Source of the DNA: Oncomelania hupensis
Taxonomy: Eukaryota > Mollusca > Gastropoda > Littorinimorpha > Pomatiopsidae
DNA: 64,000 bases
Direction of reading: 5' to 3'
NCBI GenBank assembly: GCA_036898135.1
Contig: CM072512.1
Location: forward strand, 13,497,425 to 13,561,424
Below the pieces are notes generated by a model. It made no database searches and had not been told where the DNA came from. It worked only from the letters and a program-made list of their open reading frames with translations. Numbering within the stretch: the first letter of the stretch is position 1; each line of letters begins with the position of its first letter. The position numbers were made by a program, and so were the translations under genes. Shown here piece after piece: positions 21,011 through 33,621 of the stretch.

Positions 21011-21215
21011 ATGATATGTGCTGTCTGCTGCAATGTGAAGATGTGCTGCTGCTGTGATGTCGGCTGATGTGATGTGATGATTTGTTGATATGATGTGATT
21101 TTATGTGGTGGTGCGTTTTCACGATGATGGTGATGAAGCAATGTGATGCAGTGATGTGATGTGATGATGTGATCGATGTGGTGATGATGCGATGTGGTGA
21201 TGTGTCATACAATAT
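21011..21215. repeat. GATGTG-rich degenerate repeat
   Basis: Irregular GATGTGATG repeats. Confidence 0.85.
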
Positions 21216-21419
21216 CTTTTTTTAAATTCTAAATTTTGTTACAATTTATTAGTTGTGTTTTTTAATTTTATGTGAATGAAATGAATTATATGTATATAGA
21301 ATTAATTGTATAACACAGCAAGAATTGTATGACATAAAATTCATTTTTTTAACATAAAATGGATTTTATTCGCAACACTGAATACATTCTATTTTCATAG
21401 AATTGTTTTTTAACATTTG

Positions 21420-21706
21420 GTGCACATAGAATGCATTCTATGTTATAGAATGTTCATTCTATAACATAGAATGTTCATTCTATAACATAGGATCCATTCT
21501 ATAACATAGAATGTTCATTCTATAACATAGAATGGTCATTCTATAACATAGAATTCATTCTATAACATAGAATGTTCATTCTATAACATAGAATCCATTG
21601 TATAACTTAGAATGTTCATTCTATAACATAGAATCCATTCTATAACATAGAATGTTCATTCTATAACATAGAATGCTCATTCTATGCGCAACTAGGTCAT
21701 TCTATG
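21420..21706. repeat. CATAGAATGTTCATTCTATAA tandem array
   Basis: A second, more regular block of the same satellite family with a TTCATTCTATAACATAGAAT unit repeated about 13 times. Confidence 0.9.
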
Positions 21707-21744
21707 TGAAGCGAGGCTGTAATAAATACATTGTGAACTGCTTT

Positions 21745-22355
21745 ACATTACATTACATGATTATTGTTTTAGGTCCAGCGGACTCTTCCGAACCAAATCA
21801 GGACCAGTATAGCCGAATCAGGACCACAACCTCGCTGAAAGAGGACTCTACCCTGATCTGCATAAAAGATCTGCCGAAACAACCCTAGTGGTAACACTGA
21901 AGGCACTCCACCAGCCGGCTACTTTACAAAACAGACATCCCACGCAGGGGACGCTGAGGCTATACTCTAATTTATCGAACCCCCGTTTACAAAAACAAAA
22001 TAGAATATAAACATCGTTATAAAATATCAAGAACACATACATATAAAATGCCTACATTGTTAAATAATAACATCATAGGAAGCCCCAGTGACCACCTGGC
22101 AGAAAGCGTTCAATATTTCCAAGCTGATCCAACAGACCCCACACACAAATGATGAGTTTTGTCCCGGAAGAGTTTTCAAGAAAAAAGGTAGGTGACTCGT
22201 CTAGCGAAGAAGAAGATAGTATAGTAGATTGATAGAACAGAGTAGGAATAAAGAAAGTACAAAGGAGAAAGACGGTGGGAATTTAAAGCACTAAATTTCC
22301 AGAAAACGGGGATACTATTTATACTTATTTAAACCCCCGGCACCCCAACGGGGGC
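21745..22355 (-). mobile_element. TGTAA-tailed repeat, full-length copy
   Basis: Flanked by GTGAACTGCTTT at 21733-21744 and 22356-22367, a perfect 12-bp duplication. It carries a short internal extension relative to other copies (CAGTATAGCCGAATCAGGAC region) and the family's CCCCCGTTGGGG 5' end. Confidence 0.9.
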
Positions 22356-22689
22356 GTGAACTGCTTTGTTTATGTATTGTGAATTGTTTCGGTTTTTTTC
22401 CCTTCTTATTTTTCATAAGAAGAAAGTTTTAGTTCACCGAGTTGGAAAAATACTTCAATTGTCGCCTTTTTCTTATTTTTCGTATGAAGAAGTGTAGTTA
22501 GTGAGTAAGCCTAAATCTATACTGCAACATATATTGTAAATTACCTAGCCCAAAGTTGGACGTATACATTCATATAATCTTAATTCTAAGTTAATTATGA
22601 TAGTATTAATAGGCTTAGGCTAAGGTAAAGTACTATTATTATTTATTAGTATTATTTTAATAATATTTGTTTCTTCAGTACTGTAATAG

Positions 22690-22965
22690 TTAAAGTACTA
22701 CAGTAGAGTAGTAATAGTAGGCCTACTCAAAACTGATACAGTGATAGACTGTTATTCTATTGCTAGTACTAGTATTTGTTGTCAGCATGACGTTGTCGTT
22801 GTGTTGTTAGTGTAAGTACTAAAGTACAGTAGTATTAGTAGATCTACTCAGTACTGATAATTTATTATTCTATACCTAGAACTAGTATTTGATAGTCTAT
22901 TATTCTATGGCTAGTAAGTCTTACTAGTATTTGTGCAGCCAGGCATTGTCATTGTGTTGTTAGTT
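22690..22965. repeat. Degenerate tandem duplication
   Basis: Two or three diverged units sharing GTACTAAAGTAC, AGTAGTA, TATTCTAT, CTAGTACTAGTATTTG and TTGTCGTTGTGTTGTTAG. Confidence 0.7.
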
Positions 22966-23087
22966 AGGCCTGTGTTTGAGAGTTTGATTGTCAGCTGGTT
23001 CTTTATTAATTTATTTACTGAACTCTCAACTTTACTTTCACTTGTAAGTGGTACTATATTTCATGCGCAGGTCTTTTTCATTTTATT

Positions 23088-23667
23088 TCCCACGTTGGGA
23101 TGCCGGGGTTTCAGTATAAATAGTACCCCCACTTTCTGGAAATTTAGTGCTTTAAATTCCCACTGTCGCTGTCTTTCTTATTTGCTCTTTCTAATTCCTG
23201 CTCTGTTCTATCAATCTGCTATACTATCGTCTTCTTCGCTAGACCAGTCTCTTACCTTTTTTCTTGAAAACTCTTCCGGGACAAGACTCCTTATTTGTGT
23301 ATGAGGTCTGTTGGATCAGCTTGGGAATATTGGACGCTTTCTGACATGTGGTCACTATAGGGCTTCCTATGATGATATTATTTAGCAATGTAGGCATTTT
23401 ATATGTATGTGTTTTGTTGATAATTTATAATGATGTTTGTATTCTATTTTGTTTTTGTAAACAGGGGTTCGATAAGTTGAGGTGAAGCCTCAGCCGTCCC
23501 CTGCGTGGGATTTCTTTATTGTAAAGTGACTGGCTGGTGGAGACCTTTCGGTTTTTCCACTAGGGTTGTTTCGGCAGATCTTTTATGCGGATTGGGGCTT
23601 GTCCCGTCCTGATTTGGCTCGGAAGAGTCCGCTGGACCTAAAGCAACAATGATCTAATGTAATGTAA
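23088..23667 (+). mobile_element. TGTAA-tailed repeat, full-length copy
   Basis: Has the 5' CCACGTTGGGATGCCGGGG, TATAAATAG and 3' GGACCTAAAGCAACAATG, TGTAATGTAA. Clear target duplication not found, so it may be old or altered at one end. Confidence 0.85.
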
Positions 23668-24168
23668 TTTTGTAAAAAAATTGACGGCACTATAAAATCA
23701 AAATCATCTACAGTGAACAGTGAAATAAAATACATTAAACCAAAGAGCTTATTACGGAAAGAGGGGGAACTTCCATTATGTTCTATGCAAAAACGCGAGA
23801 CGCTCTCACGGATTATTTCCCTTTGCTCGGGCTGGCTATATTTCACCATCTGCTATATGAATGATCTGTGCGTGGTAACTTATTGAACCTATGCCATTGC
23901 AAAAGAACATTTTTATGGCAACGTTTGCAAAAACCAAACTTTTAACCATCATTATTATTAACATTCCGCTACTGCTGTCTTTTTTTTGTTTGTTTGTTTA
24001 TGTTTACTTATTGACATTTATTAGGTGCTTTTATGCTGCTTATGTGTGTATGTCATAGGTTCGTTTTCTGCCCTGGAATTTATTATTTTTTAATCAACGA
24101 CAGATATTTTAAAATTAAAATATGCATGACGGACTGTTTCATTTGTCCGAAACTGTAAATCCGTAATC

Positions 24169-24170
<2 letters not shown>

Positions 24171-24226
<56 letters not shown>

Positions 24227-24233
24227 GAGAGAG
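24171..24233. repeat. (GA)n microsatellite
   Basis: About 30 GA units inside the P-like element. Confidence 0.97.
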
Positions 24234-24910
24234 CTCTGTCATTCAATCAATTAATCACAATAAAGCACAATAACAAAATGTTTCACTAATAGTGTGAATT
24301 TAATTTATATCAGGTGTCCCCCTACCCCCCAACCCTCTCACCTCCCACATCACTGACTTAATAACATCAGTCACTTCATGGAAAATAATTAATTAATTAG
24401 ACAGAACAATCAGAACCTAGACTACAACATTCCACGCAATATAGATCTAATGCGCAGAAATTCACAGATCAGAACAAGGACTGAGTTTCTACAGTACATT
24501 TTTTTCCCGTTTACACTCAAACGAAAAGGGATTACAACAGATCAAGGACCATTTTTGTGCCTAGGTAAGGGATTATCTTGCACAGTATTTGATCACGAGA
24601 AGAAAACAGACTTAGTCTAATTTAACTTGTTAACATAAGCAGTTTGACGAAGCCAAACTGCTAATCTGACATCTACTTTTGAAATATAAGCACAAATATA
24701 GTCAAACAACCTAGTAATAACGTAAACAGTGAGCGACCTGTTGAACGTAAACTGTCAGCAAGCAAACTGTTTTGGATTTAGCACATAGGTATAACATGAA
24801 TCAATTCATTCAAGCCGCTCTCCGATTGTTTTAACACTAACAACACTGCAGCGGTCTTAGTTTAGGCCTACATAAACACAAAAAAATGAAGTTTTTCAAT
24901 TGCAATTTAC

Positions 24911-25050
24911 CTTTCTTTGTCTCTTGGAAATTTGAAAAAGGACTTGCCAACACAACTTTTCTTGTATCTGGCATTATGGCAATTGATAGCTGTGTAAAAG
25001 TCACCGCCCTGTTTCACTGGGTCGCCTTTTGACTTTCTGACACGAACCAT
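24911..25050 (-). CDS. THAP-domain first exon (partial gene)
   Basis: ATG at 25050 opens 46 codons ending at donor GTAAATTGCA. It reads MVRVRKSKGDPVKQGGDFYT, then AINCHNARYKKSCVGKSFFK and FPRDKER. This matches the N-terminal half of a THAP zinc finger, a C2CH DNA-binding module found in P-element transposases and host THAP proteins: Cys of the INC segment, basic stretch, FFKFPRD. The second half (W, C-x2-H) would be in a later exon, and none was found in the remaining 1.2 kb of the element. Its place inside inverted repeats suggests transposon origin. Confidence 0.75.
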
Positions 25051-25147
25051 TTTCAGCATGTCGACAAGGGAGCATAACTCGTACATTTCGTCTCGCGGTT
25101 CTGTACCAAGTTCCCCCTCTTTCTATCATTAAGCTCTTTGATTAAAC

Positions 25148-25545
25148 AAATATGAAATTTACAATAATTGTTTTTAAAATAACATATATAATTATATAGA
25201 TATACATAATATTTGTACACATACAATAATACAAATGTACAAACGCATTTAATTCAAACACTATTATCAAAGCTTGTTTTAGCAAACTTTGGCGTGTGAA
25301 GACACTGAAGAGTACCAAAGGAAGGTAATAACTCCGTACGGTTTAGGTATGAAGTCGTTCCATTTACGATATCTTTCAGACGCGACGTGGGAAAACCATA
25401 TCGCGCGCGGGATGGGATTGCGAAATACAGAGAGCATGACCCTGTCGTCAAAAGGAGAAACAGGGAAGTCGCGATAGGAATTTAACATTGTTTGCTTTCT
25501 CTGACTACGCCCTCCATACACACCCCCATTATCATTCACAGTGAA
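25148..25545. other. No recognised feature
   Basis: AT-rich start, then more balanced sequence with short overlapping open frames on both strands. No domain recognised. Confidence 0.5.
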
Positions 25546-25548
25546 AGT

Positions 25549-25554
25549 TGTCTC

Positions 25555-25610
<56 letters not shown>

Positions 25611-25612
25611 CT

Positions 25613-25636
<24 letters not shown>
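25549..25636. repeat. (TTG)n(TTC)n microsatellite
   Basis: About 19 TTG units followed by about 9 TTC units. Confidence 0.97.
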
Positions 25637-25643
<7 letters not shown>

Positions 25644-26602
25644 AAAAGGATAACAGGATAACAGGAATTTATTTCGCCAATTGACATGTAATAGATACAA
25701 CAATCGGAATATTATTTGGTGTTGGACAATGGCGAAATGTTTTAGATTTAACATCTCTCTCTCTCTTTCTCTCTGTCACTCTTTCTCTCTTTCTTACACA
25801 CACGCACACATACCTACATAAACAGATACACACATGTATGCACAACCACACACACTCACACAAGCATTCCCAACATTAACAGATAAACAGATAGATATAG
25901 TAAAACACAAATGACTAGTCTAAAATGATCACAAAAACTTTCTAAATTATAGTAGTCGCTGTAGTATATAGATATAGATGTACGAGCATGTAGGGAGAAG
26001 CAGGGCGTGCGCACGGCAGGGGGATCAGCGGTGGGAGGAGGGTGCGGCGTTTAGAAATCTTACAGTCTTCTTCTTCGTCGTCGTCCTTCTTGACACCAAC
26101 GGCGGTATATAACAACCACCAGTTTCACGACCAGAAGGGACTGCCCAGTACAGATGCACAATATACACACAGGTGTTAGTGTGCCTAGAAACCCCGCTCT
26201 CACATTGAGCTTATCAAGCAAACACGCCCTTTGAGTTAAGAATACGCATACTGCACTGGGCATGCTAAAGATGTTAGCAATTGACCTACGATACTACCAA
26301 TATCACACAAAAAGCGATCCCGCTGTATAGGAACGCCCTTGTTAAATATGATAGCAAGAAGGCAAGCCATTGAAATGTATTTCGGCCAGACATCCCAAAC
26401 ACATGGTCGAAAAATACACATTTTCAAAAAGTTTTAAGCCAACATCTTAAATATCTTCAAGCAAGCACAATAAATAAATTAATTTTTTTAAAAACTACAA
26501 TAAAATGTAAAAAAAATCGTCTAAGCCAACTTTTATATACAGCGCGCGCAAATCGTGTTTAGAAAAAAGACCTTGACCAATGAGAAAGTACAAATAAGAA
26601 TG

Positions 26603-26955
26603 CTGTAACATGCTTAGCAGTAGTTTCCAGAGTATCCAGAACAATGCTGCACGCTTGGTTCTCCGTCAGCCGCGGCGCTCTAGCGCCACCGCTGCACTTC
26701 ATACACTACATTGGCTGACTGTGAAGGCTCGCATAGATTATAAAGTTGCTTCTATCTGTTTTCACTGTCTTCACAATGGTTCATTTTCTACTTACCTGTC
26801 TGAACTTACAACACCCTATCAGCCAGCCCGTTCTCTGCGCGCTCACGAAGCCTCTTTTCTGACTGTCCGAAGGTATTCTCCGAAGTCCTTCAGGAAAAGT
26901 TCTTTGCAGTGTTTGTTCCGTCGCTTTGGAACTCTCTTGCCTCTGAACTTCTGAA
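26603..26955 (+). pseudogene. LINE reverse transcriptase C-terminal fragment
   Basis: Encodes FQSIQNNAARLVLRQPRRSS, then LHTLHWLTVKARIDYKVASI and YQPARSLR. This is the classic C-terminal stretch of L2/Jockey-type reverse transcriptases (LQ-x-VQN-x-AAR and LHWLPV-x-RI). It is 5'-truncated; a frameshift after FRRFGTLLPLNF marks decay. A TG repeat follows. Confidence 0.85.
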
Positions 26956-27058
26956 TCTTGCGGTTCTGTCTCGAGCTGTGTGGAACTAGGCTGCCTATTA
27001 ACTTGCGTTCTGGTGGTCTATGCGAAGAGTGGATGGCTTGTGGTGTGATAACATTGTG

Positions 27059-27063
<5 letters not shown>

Positions 27064-27103
<40 letters not shown>
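27064..27103. repeat. (TG)n microsatellite
   Basis: 20 TG units. Confidence 0.95.
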
Positions 27104-27104
<1 letters not shown>

Positions 27105-27440
27105 ACCGCCACGACTCTGTCCAAGCAGACACCACAAACAAACAACTTATTCACGCAGACAACCCAGACAGAATGACGATTTCCCGCAGACGGAAGTGAT
27201 GAAAACACAACAATTATATATACAACTTTCAAACTATTTATTCATTCAAGCCACACACTCATACACATACAACATTTACACATGAAACGAAGAAAATGGT
27301 GATGAAACAATCAATGGTTCGATGAACAATGGAATGGTATGTCAGATGATCGAGGGTTGCTAATCAACCACGTCTATGTATCGAACTGTGCACAGCAAAT
27401 GTCCGTTGCACGTAAACAACCGAAAAGGGGGGTTCGAGTG

Positions 27441-27951
27441 TTAAGAGAGGGACAACAAGGAAAGAGCCAACCTGGCAGTATGACGTCCCTGTCGAAGTCT
27501 CCGTAAGTGTATCCGCCCCTCCTCGTAGCTGTTATCGGCCTGTTGCTGTTGATGTCCAAACGTAGTGGCGTCGCCGCTCCCTCTCGCCGCTGACAATGAT
27601 GGTGATAGTGATGGTGGCGCCGTAGTCGCGGCAGCCCTGCCGCGCCGTCGTCTCTCAGCTGGACCCCTCCAGTCAGCTAGACTGCGACGTCGAGGCCAGG
27701 TCTCGTCCACGGACGTCACAACCACCACGGGAAGGGTGGGGTTGTGGAACGATGATGATGTACACAATGATGCGGACGTAGACGAACGGGTGGTGATGAT
27801 GATGTTCAGTCCACACGACCAAGTGCCGTCGTCGTTGTCGCACGACGCTGGTCAACGTCGATCCACGTTACCCAGTGACGAGCTGATGAATACGAACGAA
27901 CTTTCGAACCTGCAACATGCTTGTCGTATTGTTAATGTCATGTCCACCTGA
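27441..27951. other. GC-richer segment with overlapping open frames, unassigned
   Basis: Open frames of 108 codons (minus, 27767-27441) and 128 codons (plus, 27565-27951) overlap. The composition is GC-richer than the surroundings. A donor-like CTGCCAG/GTTGGC occurs on the minus strand near 27470, after a frame reading RRGGYTYGDFDRDVILPG. I recognise no family. It could be an exon of an unknown gene or chance. Confidence 0.2.
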
Positions 27952-28860
27952 TTCTGTCCCCCTCCCTCCTCACACTCTCCCCCTATTACACTCACTAACT
28001 TCTGCATCTTGAGGAGGCACAACTGCTGTCCACTTCCCTTCCCTTAACTACTATTATTGTCACTTGTAATCAAACACATAATTCATGAAACTCAATGAAA
28101 TTATGAATGCATGAAACGAGCAATGCTGCAAATGAATACATGTAAACATCAACACATTATTCATCTCAAGCAACCACAACCACGACAACAGCAACCACTT
28201 CCATCCTACCTTCATCACACTTCACCCCCATTCTCCTTCCTCATTCTCCCTCCTTCAGTCGCACTCTTCCTTTCTTCTGCCTCTCCTCAGTGCAACCATC
28301 CTCATCCTTCCCCAGCCTCACACACAGCTATCGTTCAACACCCCAACAGCCGGCCCTCGGTTATTGGCACAGTGAGGAAAAATACCACCATCACACTTAC
28401 CCAAACGGTTCGAATGTAATAGTACCTGTAGCCCTTTCCCCTGCTTGTCTACACAGTACTCCAAGTAAGGTAATCCAGTGCGTAGTAGTTTCCGTTAGTG
28501 GACAAAAACTCAACACTAACCTACCACAAACACAAAACTTAGTTATTTTGAGCTACACTCTTTCCCGAGCTTGCTACCACAACTGTAACACTTCCAACTA
28601 GTATTCCTTTTGGAACCAGCTATTATTTACGTCAATAACTGTCCCTCCCTTACTTCCAGAACAAAAACAACTCCAGAGAAACAAGACCGCACGTCCTCTC
28701 TGTGACTCTGTCAAAACCTGTTCTGACTATAGTGAGCAAATTCCTAAACTGGCTAGCCGATCTACGCTGTTGAATCACGATTTGCACGCATAACCACGCA
28801 TACGATAATCACCAGTTACTACCCCCGCCCTTATACTCTTCACACACAGACTGCTCGGCT
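27952..28860. other. No recognised feature
   Basis: CT-rich and CA-rich intergenic sequence with low-complexity frames only. Confidence 0.5.
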
Positions 28861-29126
28861 TTCATCACAGACTGCCCTGTGACAGTGTGTGTGTGCATGT
28901 GTGTGTGTGTGTGTGTGTGTATGGGTGTGAGTGTGAGTGAATGAAAGAGAGCGAGAGAGAGAAAGAGAGAGAACTCTGCACTTTTAGTATCCAGCACTTG
29001 TTATTTCTGTTTTGTGTTTTTTAGAGGTAAATATGAGTGGATTTTACACATATATTTGACTGCACATTCTTTTGAAGGGACTTCTCACGCCAAATGTTCT
29101 ATTTATAATAGAGTAGCTTTGTGAGG

Positions 29127-29452
29127 ATGGTCTTTGCAAGGCCTGAAGTTCTGACGTGGCCATACCATCGGACTTTCCGTGGTGAAAAAATGGAAACTCC
29201 GATGGCCACATCACCAGAACTTCAGGCCTTTGCATAAACTATCCTGCAAAGCACGGTGCAAGCAGGTAGAAGAAGAGGGAGACCTAAAAAGAGATTGGAA
29301 GACAACATTCGAGAATGAATGGCTTGACACTGAGTGAAGCCATTAAGATTGCTGAGGACAGGGAAAGATGGAGTACGCTGGTAAAACGTTCATCTGAGGT
29401 GCCCCCAAAACTTTTGAGTTACGGGATATGATAGGACAGGATAGGATAGGAT
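29127..29452 (+). mobile_element. RTE-type LINE 3' fragment with inverted 5' part
   Basis: 29195-29452 is the plus-strand end of the family with its GGATA tail. 29127-29190 is an overlapping piece of the same region in reverse orientation (GATGGTCTTTGCAAGGCCTG). Flanks are AGCTTTGTGAGG (29115-29126) and AGTTTTGTGAGG (29453-29464). The pattern fits twin priming. Confidence 0.85.
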
Positions 29453-29760
29453 AGTTTTGTGAGGTACGTGTATGTTTGTGACTGTGCAGCCGCTGTATAT
29501 TTTAAAATGCTGCAACCAGCTACATACCGCGGGGTGCAGACCGCTGTTACTCCGTGCCTCTGTTCCCCCAAAGAAATAAATCGAGAGTTAGTCCCTATAT
29601 TCCCCAGTGTCGAAGTTTCCCACTCCAAATGTCAGACGCAGATCTCGCTGTTCCCCACTCCGTTACCCCGCCCCGGTGTTCCCCAACTTGTTGCCGGCAG
29701 CACAGCAGACCCAAACGGTAGGTTACAGCAGTCAGCATTGCCGCTGTCGGCGGTGGCCGT

Positions 29761-29857
<97 letters not shown>
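29761..29857. repeat. (TG)n(AG)n compound microsatellite
   Basis: About 16 TG units followed by about 32 GA units. Confidence 0.97.
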
Positions 29858-29859
<2 letters not shown>

Positions 29860-30331
29860 GTTTGGGGGGTATTTGAGTTTTGGCGTCGGAAGCAGCTTCC
29901 ACGTTGAGTGCACAATATTACCCCGTTTTCTCGGACAGTCAATTTGTGCATCGTTCCGACAATACGTGACCAAATCACACGAAAGCATGATGCAAAAGCA
30001 TTAGAAGTTAGCCTATAAGAAGACCCGCATCATTGTGTTCAAAGCCCCAGCACTGGCGCCAGACTGGCCCTTACGGTCAGTTTTACGTACTTCCCTCAAC
30101 ATTAACTTAATATGACGTAACCACTGATTTTTTGTCAACTGTTTCCCACTGTGCTACTTGATAGCTTGATCTACAAGTGAGGCGCTAAATGTGTGTTTAA
30201 TTGTAACACCTGGTTATTTAATATACATTGGATTGTTTGTTATGTTATTGTGTAACTGTAAAACGAATATTGATTGCCATATTATCTTTTTTGTGTGTAT
30301 GCTGCTTGATAATTATTATAGTTACATGCAT

Positions 30332-30912
30332 GGTTGGAGTGCCGGGGGTTTCAGTATAAATAGTATCCCCACTTTCTGGAAATTTAGTGCTTTAAATTCC
30401 CACTGTCGCTGTCTTCCTCATTTGCTCTTTCCCATTCCCGATCTGTCCTACCACTCTGCTATACTATCTTCTTCTTCGCTAGATCAATGACCTACCTTTT
30501 TTCTTGAACACTCTTCCTGGACAAGACTCCTTGTTTGTGTATGAGGTCTGTTTGATCAGCTTGGGAGTGTTGGACGCTTTCTGCCGGGTGGTCACTAGGG
30601 CTTCCTATGAATGTACTATTTAGCACTATAGGCATTTTATATGTATGTTTTTTTGTTGATGATTTATAATGATGTTTGTATTCTATTTTGTTTTTGTAAT
30701 CGGGGAGTTCGCGTAGTTGAGGTCAACCCTCAGCCGTCCCTCGCGTGGGATGTCTTTATTGTAAAGTGACTGGCCGGTGGAGGGCATTCAATTTTCCCAC
30801 TGGGGTTGTTTCAACAGATCTTTTATGCGGATCGGGGGTTGTCCGGTCCTGATTTGGCTCGGAAGAGTCCGCTGGACCTAAAGCAATAATAAATCAATCA
30901 ATCAATCAATCA
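30332..30912 (+). mobile_element. TGTAA-tailed repeat, copy with ATCA tail
   Basis: Full-length-like, with TATAAATAG near the start and CCTAAAGCAATAATAAATCA then ATCAATCAATC at the 3' end in place of TGTAATG. ACATGCAT flanks it (30324-30331, 30913-30920). The tail repeat therefore varies between copies. Confidence 0.8.
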
Positions 30913-31076
30913 ACATGCATTTGTTTTATCGTTGGCCTGTATGACTGAATATCGACGAATATGAGCGTGAATGCTACGAGGAACGAGTGTAAGATTAGGC
31001 TCCCCAGCGTGACTAATTAGCTAACTAACTAAAATCTGTATCCTTGTTGTGGATAAAATGTCTGAGTCGATGTAAG

Positions 31077-31078
<2 letters not shown>

Positions 31079-31117
<39 letters not shown>
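31079..31117. repeat. (TC)n microsatellite
   Basis: About 19 TC units. Confidence 0.95.
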
Positions 31118-31119
<2 letters not shown>

Positions 31120-31375
31120 TTCTCTCTCGCTTTCTTCCCTTGATAATTCTGCAGCACGCCCAGTATTGGCTGCAAAGGAAACTGCTTGCATGAAGATCTT
31201 TCAGTTATGTTTGTGACGTTAGGTATGCAGTCAGGGCTTAAAATAGGTTTAGTTATGAACAAAATGAGGCAAGGCATGCAATGCTATTCTTAAATAAATT
31301 CTAATTTATTTCTCACTTTTTTTGTGTGTGATCTGTTTCGCAATTGTCCTCATTATCAGCAGCAGCTAGTAACTT

Positions 31376-31492
<117 letters not shown>

Positions 31493-31796
31493 CAAGTCAT
31501 GGTAAGTCATGCAGGAAAGCATCTGTCATTCACATTAATTCGATTGTTTATTAAAGCTACGACAACAACAAAATAGCCACAACATTAACAACAACTACGA
31601 GGCCTATAACGTCACCAAGACCAGCACACTTGATAGCATCATCTGCATGTAGGCAATTTTGGACAGTGTTTTCTTTTTAAAATCTGTAATCGCATCAGCT
31701 GTGAACAGACTTACAACTAAAAGTCACAAAGTGACTGAAATGAATAATTGCATTTGACAGTAGACTTTTGTGGATCCTCAATGGCTGCAACCTTAT

Positions 31797-31948
31797 GTGG
31801 GAAGACAAATTTTTGATAATGGAATGGACTGGCTTGACACTGAGCGAAGCCGTGAGGGCTGCTGAGGACAGAGAAAGATGGAGTACGCTGGTTAAACGAT
31901 CATCTGTGGTGCCCTAACGACTTTCGGGTTATGGGATAGGATAGGATA
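31797..31948 (+). mobile_element. RTE-type LINE, last 150 bp
   Basis: Carries GAATGGACTGGCTTGACACT, GAGGACAGAGAAAGATGGAG and the GGGATAGGATAGGATAG tail. Confidence 0.85.
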
Positions 31949-33520
31949 GTAGACTACGACAAAATCATTCAGCAAATTAGCTGAGCGTACCCCATTGAGA
32001 ATAGAACGGAGTCCTCAGCAGGCTCAACAACGCTGCATGTTGACAAAATGTGGATAATCTAACCCATCTTCACTCCAAACAGAAAAAAAAAGTTGCAAGT
32101 GAGTTTAAATTGTCCACATGTAGTTAGTCTATTATTTTAAAAACGAAAACTAAAATTCCCACCCCTCTGCAACACAAGGGTACTAAGCGCTTGGGGATTC
32201 CTTTCCAGCACTACATGTATACTCAGCTTTCATGTGACACGTAACCTGCCACCTCGCCAGCTTATGTTACATCACAGGAGCCAAGTAGAATTGATCAACG
32301 ATAGCAAGGCAAGGCAAGGCAAATTTTATTCCCTGGAGACAAAACCCATTAAGGGCACATGGACATGGTTAAAATAATGTACACAAACATGCACAATAAT
32401 TAATTAACATTTTAGAATTAAAAAAAAAATTAAACTATTTATTTATACAGCGGGATAGCGTGGAGGGGGGTGGGGGAGGTGGCAGGGGGAGGTATTGAGT
32501 GGGGAAAAGAAGAAAAAGAACTTGATTGGGGACATCAACTATGAATCATAACTAACAATACAATTCAACCTAAACACATCAATGACAAACTACTGAAATA
32601 ATTTTTATTACACATAACCTGTCAACATCAGAACTATATTAATTTTTGACATGGGATAAAAACGTTACATTTGTTTAATTATTAATTTCATTAGACTTAC
32701 AAGCTTTAATAATTCTGACTTTTTGTTAGATGACAATAATTCTTGAAATTTGATGGCATTGGGATATCTATAATAATATGATTTTAATAAATCTCTTCTC
32801 GAGTTACAAAAATGTGAATAGCAAAGAGGTCGTGGATCCTTGGTGGCACAAGCGGTAGCAGAAGTTTGTTATCGCAGGACCCGCTACGCTATCGAGTTTC
32901 CGCTCTAAGGCTTTTGCTATCGAAGATCGATCTCTACTGATTGGTTACTATCCCTGTTATATGCAGCGGGAGCGGACCGAGTCTTCGAGGTCTTTCTGTC
33001 TGTTTTGATATTATACAGCCGCAATAGATGTAACGCACTTGTTAAGCTTACATAGGTGGTATACTGCTTTTTAAAAGGAACGAGAGTGAAATTGCTGACA
33101 CTGGGGACGGATTGTGTCAGTACAAGGGTTAGGTAAACGTTGGCTGAACGGGACTAGTGGGCCTATGGTGAAAACCACACCAACAATCTTCTCCCCAATC
33201 CCCCCCGTCATGTAAATGTAGATCAGTTATAAGGTAAGCTAGGCTTGCAGACTTTAGCGCCAGGGACCGGTTTTCAATCAATCAATGAGTCAGGAACTTT
33301 CTAAAGCTTTGTTACCCCACCCCATCTACAAAGTCTTACACACATTTCTGTTGTTTTAAGCACGTGCAACCTGTTTGAAACGAGAACAACACAGCGGAGA
33401 AAAAGTTAAAGACGGATATAGTCCTCCGAACTCAATAACCACAACGCTGACCTACGCAAACCTACTGTTGCCTCATTCACATTGTTGCCACCCCCCACCC
33501 CCCTCTCCCTCACCTTCCCG
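31949..33520. other. Intergenic, nothing recognised
   Basis: Contains a short GCAAG repeat (32309-32330) and a G-rich run near 32460-32500. No gene found on either strand. Confidence 0.5.
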
Positions 33521-33521
33521 C

Positions 33522-33523
<2 letters not shown>

Positions 33524-33592
<69 letters not shown>
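33524..33592. repeat. (TC)n microsatellite
   Basis: About 35 TC units, 30 bp from the end of the claudin-like gene. Confidence 0.97.
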
Positions 33593-33594
<2 letters not shown>

Positions 33595-33621
33595 CGTAAT
33601 AAAAACCATGAAGAAGGACTA

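Larger units (their letters stand above)
23741..25140 (-). mobile_element. P-like DNA transposon, deletion derivative (1.4 kb)
   Basis: Inverted ends read inward CAAAGAGCTTATTACGGAAA and CAAAGAGCTTAATGATAGAA, both continuing into GAGGGGGAACTT. ATTAAAC flanks both sides (23734-23740, 25141-25147). A THAP exon sits just inside the right end. THAP plus a 7-8-bp duplication is the P-superfamily combination. The transposase catalytic part is absent, so this is a non-autonomous relic. A (GA)n run at 24171-24233 lies inside. Confidence 0.75.

Noticed and set aside
23583..23849. Minus-strand 88-codon frame as the second THAP exon
   Set aside because: It crosses the left inverted end of the P-like element and the TGTAA-tailed repeat, and shows no THAP W or C-x2-H residues.
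27441..27767. A coding exon with a QQQQ tract and donor-like site
   Set aside because: No family recognised, no partner exon, and an equally long frame on the opposite strand. Kept only as an unassigned segment.
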